Shown here: positions 5,590-8,542 of the stretch, one piece after another | Layout of the letters: every line of letters begins with the position of its first letter | Numbering within the stretch: position 1 is the stretch's first letter | Origin: Treponema sp. | GTDB lineage: Bacteria; Spirochaetota; Spirochaetia; Treponematales; Breznakiellaceae | Assembly (NCBI GenBank): GCA_031255815.1 | Contig: JAIRRU010000061.1 | Span: forward strand, 1-8,542 | Direction: 5' to 3' | DNA: 8,542 nucleotides | Position numbers and translations under genes: made by a program | The notes under the pieces: generated by a model | Told to the model about the DNA's origin: nothing | Databases searched by the model: none | The model's input: only the letters and a program-made list of their open reading frames with translations

Positions 5590-7080
5590 TTACCGGTACA
5601 GGGGGCCCAGGGCCTCCAGGTACTTTTCGTATTCGACGTAGGCCTGGTCGTAGGCCGCCATGGAGACCGGATCCGGCCGCACAACCCGGCCGCCGCCGAT
5701 CCCCACATGCTCTTCGGTTAGGTCTTCGATGGAAGCCCCCTCCCGCGCCTTGCTTTTGCCCAGGCACCAGAGGGCCTGGATAACCCCGCCCATGGCGGCG
5801 GCCTCGTCGCCGGAGGGGAGCAGTACCGGAAGCTTGGTTACATTGGCCGCGATCTGCTGCCAGAGGGGGCTTTTGGCCCCGCCTCCGGTAAGCCGGATCT
5901 CCTTCGCGGTAAAGCCCAGTTCCCTGAAGCCCTCAAGGCCGATCCGCATACCGAAGATCGCCGCCTCCAGGCTGGCCCTGGCGATATTTTGCCGTTTAAA
6001 GTTCGCCGCGCTTATGCCGTTGATGCTGGCCCGCCCGTAGGGCAGGTTGGGGGTTCGCTCCCCGTTAAAGAAGGGCAGCACTACCACCCCCTCGGCGCCG
6101 ATAGGGGCCCGTGCCGCCTCCGCGTCGAAGGCTTTTACATCCAGATCGAAAAGAGCCCGCAGTTCCTCGGTGGCCACTGTACAGTTCATGGTGCAGAGCA
6201 GGGGGAGCCAGCCCCCGGTGGAGGAACAGAAAGCCGCCAGGTTCCCCGTGGGGTCTATGACGGGTTTCCCCGAAAAGCCGAACAGGGTTCCGCTGGTTCC
6301 CAGGCTCATGGTGATAACCCCGTCCCTCACCGCCCCGGTACCGATGGCCCCCATCATGTTATCCCCCCCGCCCGCGGCAACCACCGCGCCCCGGGGGATG
6401 CCGTAGCGGACCGCCGCCTGGGCCGACACAAAACCGGCGGGGCTGCCGGGGGCCGTAAGTTTCGGCAGGGCCTTGAAAACACCGGGACCGATAAGGGCGC
6501 AGACCTGTTCCGACCAGGCGCGGCGGCGCACGTCGAAAAGGGCCGTGCCCGAGGCGTCCCCGTATTCGGCGGCGTATTCCCCGGTAAGGAGCCAGTTGAT
6601 GTAGTCGTGGGGAAGGAGGATGCGGGCAAGCCGGGCGAAAGCTTCGGGCTGATGGTTCTTGAGCCATTGAAGCTTGGGGGCCGTGTAGCCCGGCCGCATG
6701 GGAAGCCCGGCCAGCTCTATCAGGGCGGCCTCGCCGCCGGCGGCCTTGGTAAGCTCGTCGCACTCGGCCTGGGTGGAAGTGTCGCACCAGAGCTTTACGT
6801 TGTAGAGGGCCTTCCCCTCCGCGTCCAGGGGAACCAGGCTGTGCTGGTGGCCCGATACCCCCAGGGCCGCGACGGTCTTTTTCAGATCCCCGTCCAGCAT
6901 GGCAAAACAAGCCGCCAGGGTCTCGCCGTACCACTCCGCCTTCTGCTCGCGAGTCCCGTCATTCCCGCTGATCATATCCACCGGTATCTGCGCTTTGGCG
7001 ACAGTTTCCTTCTTCTCCGGATCGTACAGGATTACTTTGCAGCTTTGAGTTCCAAGATCGATTCCGCACAAAGTTTGCAT
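5590..7080 (-). CDS. xylB: Xylulokinase
   Basis: The 496-residue FGGY-family sugar kinase phosphorylates D-xylulose with ATP to D-xylulose 5-phosphate in the cytoplasm. Motifs seen are GIDLGTQSCK (6-15) in the N-terminal ATPase fold, 'GYTAPKLQWL' (131-140), the catalytic Asp240 in 'AAGGGDNMMGAIGTG', 'SLGTSGTLF' (259-267), 'NGERTPNLPYGR' (339-350) and the second FGGY signature 'LTGGGAKSPLWQQI' (397-410). The sugar-contact segment usually written GQMHG in XylB reads GHQHS (77-81); it keeps the second His but changes its neighbours. Length is normal for xylulokinase, and pairing with xylA makes xylulose the clear substrate. The ATG at 7080 follows a purine-rich GGGGAAGG (7083-7090). A promoter lies just upstream at 7100-7128, so xylB probably heads the xylBA unit separately from the response regulator gene. 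Confidence 0.95.
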   Translation of the reverse strand: MQTLCGIDLGTQSCKVILYDPEKKETVAKAQIPVDMISGNDGTREQKAEWYGETLAACFAMLDGDLKKTVAALGVSGHQHSLVPLDAEGKALYNVKLWCDTSTQAECDELTKAAGGEAALIELAGLPMRPGYTAPKLQWLKNHQPEAFARLARILLPHDYINWLLTGEYAAEYGDASGTALFDVRRRAWSEQVCALIGPGVFKALPKLTAPGSPAGFVSAQAAVRYGIPRGAVVAAGGGDNMMGAIGTGAVRDGVITMSLGTSGTLFGFSGKPVIDPTGNLAAFCSSTGGWLPLLCTMNCTVATEELRALFDLDVKAFDAEAARAPIGAEGVVVLPFFNGERTPNLPYGRASINGISAANFKRQNIARASLEAAIFGMRIGLEGFRELGFTAKEIRLTGGGAKSPLWQQIAANVTKLPVLLPSGDEAAAMGGVIQALWCLGKSKAREGASIEDLTEEHVGIGGGRVVRPDPVSMAAYDQAYVEYEKYLEALGPLYR

Positions 7081-7099
7081 GGCCTTCCCCTTTTTCGTA

Positions 7100-7128
7100 A
7101 TTCTAGCTCATGAAGTTTCATCTGTCTA
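7100..7128 (-). promoter_or_regulatory. Sigma-70-type promoter of xylB with a dyad in the spacer
   Basis: On the minus strand TAGACA (7128-7123) and TAGAAT (7105-7100) are separated by exactly 17 bp; each matches its consensus at 5 of 6 positions. Transcription would start near 7093, giving a leader of about 13 nt that holds only the ribosome binding site. The spacer contains the dyad ATGAA-2-TTCAT (7110-7121), placed where a repressor could block RNA polymerase. Confidence 0.7.
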
Positions 7129-7169
7129 TGTAAAAAACAGTTAGGGAGAAGCGCCTGCGCGGCGGGCCC

Positions 7170-7859
7170 TTAGAAATCGAGGAAGCCGTTTTTCAGGGCA
7201 AAGATAGCTGTCTGCACCCGGTTTTGGGTGCCCGCCTTCTGCATAACAGAGGAGATGTAGTTGCGAACCGTCCCGGCGGCGAGGCCTAAAAGCTCGGCGA
7301 TGTCCTTGTTTGTTTTCCCCTCGCTAATAAAACGGATGATCTGTTTTTCCGTACAGGAAAAGCGCACGCGCCGATAGGCTGTCTTTCCCGTTTCGTATTC
7401 GGGAAAGGCTGATACTATGCGGTAAATGCCCCGGTAATGGGATATTTTGAAAAGCGTGCTGAAAGCCCGGGTAATAATTCCGTCTGAAACGTAACAGCCC
7501 CCGTTATGGGCTATCCGTACCGCGCTTACCAGGTTGGATCTGTCCTTCCACAAAAGATACCCGGAGACGCCCTTGTTAAGGGCTTCAAGAACATGCTGTT
7601 CGTCGTCGCAGCCGGAAAAAAGAACAACCATGGTGGCGGGGCATTTGCGTTTGATTAGGGGGATTAATTCCACGCCGGAAAGGCTTTCCAGATAATAATC
7701 AACCACGGCCACATCCGGCCGCTGAGTCTCGGCTAAGCGGAGCGCGCTGTAGCCGTCTTTCCCCGCGCCCGCGATAAAAAAGTCTTCTTGAGACCTGAGC
7801 AGAGAAAGAACTAAATCCAATCTTTTTTGCTGGTGCTGAATCAGGATGATCTTTATCAT
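7170..7859 (-). CDS. LuxR/NarL-type response regulator with atypical receiver
   Basis: The 229-residue protein has the NarL/FixJ layout. Residues 1-120 are a receiver-like domain, with a putative phospho-acceptor Asp54 ('DVAVVDYYLE') and Ser82 in the conserved Thr/Ser position ('VVLFSG'). A linker follows to about 165. Residues 166-229 are a LuxR-type helix-turn-helix ('CTEKQIIRFISEGKTNKDIAELLGLAAGTVRNYISSVMQKAG') that binds DNA. The receiver is odd: the usual acidic Asp-Asp pair after the first strand is replaced by Gln8-His9 ('LIQHQQ'), and 'GYLLKD' reads 'GYLLWKD' with an extra Trp before the Lys. Mg-dependent phosphorylation may be lost. The ATG at 7859 is chosen because the first receiver strand begins there; an AAAGG lies 11 nt upstream. 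A longer open frame to 8009 adds 50 residues unlike a receiver. No histidine kinase is in view. It lies 89 bp upstream of xylB, which has its own promoter; a role in xylose control is possible but unproven. Confidence 0.85.
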   Translation of the reverse strand: MIKIILIQHQQKRLDLVLSLLRSQEDFFIAGAGKDGYSALRLAETQRPDVAVVDYYLESLSGVELIPLIKRKCPATMVVLFSGCDDEQHVLEALNKGVSGYLLWKDRSNLVSAVRIAHNGGCYVSDGIITRAFSTLFKISHYRGIYRIVSAFPEYETGKTAYRRVRFSCTEKQIIRFISEGKTNKDIAELLGLAAGTVRNYISSVMQKAGTQNRVQTAIFALKNGFLDF

Positions 7860-8351
7860 GAGTCTCACAACCTTTAAGAATCGGGCTCCAAAAAAACGCT
7901 TGGCGCGGAAACTCCGCTTCCGGTGAAAAAACTCTTGGCATAATTCCGATAATATGTACGGGAAATGTTGCGTCGGCGCAAGCTTTGAATGACATCCGTC
8001 ATACTCCAATGGTGTTGATATTACCCCTGTTGGTTTTAGCGCGGGCGCGGAAGAAACGCGCGGGAATTTTTTTACCGCGAACCGCGCCGGCAGGAGCTGC
8101 CGCGCCTTTGATCTTCGCCCCCTGTTTTGTTCGCAGTGTTCATACCATTCGTTCGTAGTTAATTTTCGTTTGGTTCACTGGATCGTGGATTATTCCAATT
8201 TTTCCTACAGCGCCCAGGCCCTGGAGGCCGGTTCCTTTTACCGGGGAGCACCGGGATCCGGCTGGATTTTTCCGCTATTCCCAGGACAACCGTTCCGGCC
8301 GGGCGGCTTTTCTCTTCGGCGCCCCCTCCTGGGCAAAGCCTGGTAAGGGCC

Positions 8352-8371
8352 AGGTTTCTTAGAAGGAACCT
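8352..8371 (+). repeat. Hairpin upstream of the lipoprotein promoter
   Basis: The 20-nt segment folds on itself with eight or nine pairs, AGGTTTCTT against AAGGAACCT including one G-T pair. It ends 4 bp before the -35 hexamer of the promoter at 8376-8404. It could be the end of an upstream transcript or a regulator site. Confidence 0.4.
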
Positions 8372-8375
8372 CCGG

Positions 8376-8404
8376 TTGCGTGTCCGGCAAGGGCAAGGTA
8401 TATT
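8376..8404 (+). promoter_or_regulatory. Putative promoter of the lipoprotein gene at the right edge
   Basis: TTGCGT (8376-8381) and TATATT (8399-8404) are separated by 17 bp; the -10 matches 5 of 6 consensus positions and the -35 only 3. The predicted start near 8411 gives a short leader with GGGAGA before the ATG. Confidence 0.5.
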
Positions 8405-8427
8405 GGCGTATATCGGGAGAATAGAGC

Positions 8428-8542
8428 ATGAAAAAGGCGTTTTTGGTGTTTCTTTGCGCGTTGCCGGTGTTCTTTGTTGCCTGCGCCACCAGCGGGAGCC
8501 GCCCCGCCGCCCCCTATCAGGCCCCTCAAGCGGCCCCGCCGG
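8428..8542 (+). CDS. Lipoprotein, N-terminal fragment
   Basis: Thirty-eight codons are present before the window ends, with no stop. The protein starts 'MKKAFLVFLCALPVFFVACATSG', a lipoprotein signal peptide with basic residues, a hydrophobic stretch and a lipobox ending at Cys19. Phe at -3 is more relaxed than the enterobacterial rule but accepted in spirochaetes. After the cysteine the sequence turns Pro/Ala/Gln-rich ('PAAPYQAPQAAPP'), resembling the low-complexity linker of the OmpA-family lipoprotein at 2447-3472. The start is supported by GGGAGA (8415-8420), 7 nt upstream of the ATG, and by a promoter further up. The function of the mature part is outside the window. It could be another envelope protein with a linker and a globular domain, but that is a guess. 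Confidence 0.75.
   Translation, partial: MKKAFLVFLCALPVFFVACATSGSRPAAPYQAPQAAPP

Larger units (their letters stand above)
7860..8427. other. Divergent intergenic region between the response regulator and a lipoprotein gene
   Basis: This 568-bp stretch contains no gene I can name. On the response-regulator side are a short hairpin (7905-7909 GCGGA, 7913-7917 TCCGC) in the probable leader and the inverted repeat TTGCG-TCGG-CGCAA (7968-7981), a possible operator. The minus-strand TATTAT just downstream of that repeat could be a -10 element but lacks a good -35. An AT-rich patch lies at about 8138-8200. A + strand frame is open from about 7994 to the TAA at 8344-8346, with no ATG and no ribosome binding site. 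Near the right end are a hairpin (8352-8371) and the lipoprotein promoter. Confidence 0.55.

Noticed and set aside
5989..7113. 374-residue open frame on the + strand
   Set aside because: It is antisense to xylB, rich in Gly/Arg/Pro and without motifs; a shadow of the xylulokinase coding sequence.
7135..7169. Possible terminator after the response regulator gene
   Set aside because: A T-run is present on the minus strand, but only a 4-bp stem lies well before it, so no convincing intrinsic terminator is formed.
7860..8009. N-terminal extension of the response regulator
   Set aside because: The 50 extra residues do not resemble a receiver and precede its normal first strand, which starts at ATG 7859.
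8238..8489. 83-residue minus-strand open frame
   Set aside because: It overlaps the start and promoter of the lipoprotein gene and has basic low-complexity sequence without a domain.

Overview
The window looks like a GC-rich chromosomal segment of a bacterium, most probably a spirochaete of the Treponema group. That assignment is an inference. It rests on an OmpA-family lipoprotein with the spirochaete-like 'EGHAN ... WWRNRRVEFILEK' C-terminal form, relaxed lipoprotein signal peptides, a type II pantothenate kinase and an Fe-S aldo/keto reductase. No rRNA, tRNA, insertion sequence, phage gene or CRISPR array was recognised. Gene density, base composition and promoter spacing look like ordinary core or metabolic chromosome.

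Left part, + strand: the 3' end of a PHP-domain phosphoesterase (3-233), a type II pantothenate kinase (284-1138) and an aldo/keto reductase with a C-terminal ferredoxin-like Fe-S module (1248-2261). The reductase converges on a minus-strand lipoprotein (2447-3472) with a proline-rich linker, a FlgD/CHU_C-like Ig module and an OmpA peptidoglycan-binding domain. A strong hairpin terminator at 2333-2376 separates the convergent pair. A 310-bp divergent intergenic region follows. It holds a terminator-like hairpin directly ahead of a small + strand gene (3783-4052), which encodes a DUF2158/YodC-like domain with a basic AT-hook-like tail.

Right part, minus strand: a xylose catabolic pair. xylB (xylulokinase, 7080 to 5590) is followed by xylA (xylose isomerase, 5484 to 4135). 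Together they turn D-xylose into D-xylulose 5-phosphate for the pentose phosphate pathway. xylB has a good sigma-70-type promoter (TAGACA, 17 bp, TAGAAT) with a small dyad in its spacer. A 13-bp perfect hairpin followed by six U lies between xylB and xylA, touching the xylA ribosome binding site; this suggests attenuation or differential expression of the two enzymes. Upstream, on the same strand, is a LuxR/NarL-type response regulator (7859 to 7170) whose receiver lacks the usual acidic pair. A 568-bp divergent intergenic region follows. It ends with a promoter and the first 38 codons of another lipoprotein (8428 onwards), cut by the window edge.

No unmistakably new multi-gene system is present. 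The most interesting items are regulatory: the xylB-xylA intercistronic terminator-like hairpin, the hairpin at the start of the pantothenate kinase gene, the leader terminator of the small DUF2158-like gene, and the atypical receiver of the response regulator.
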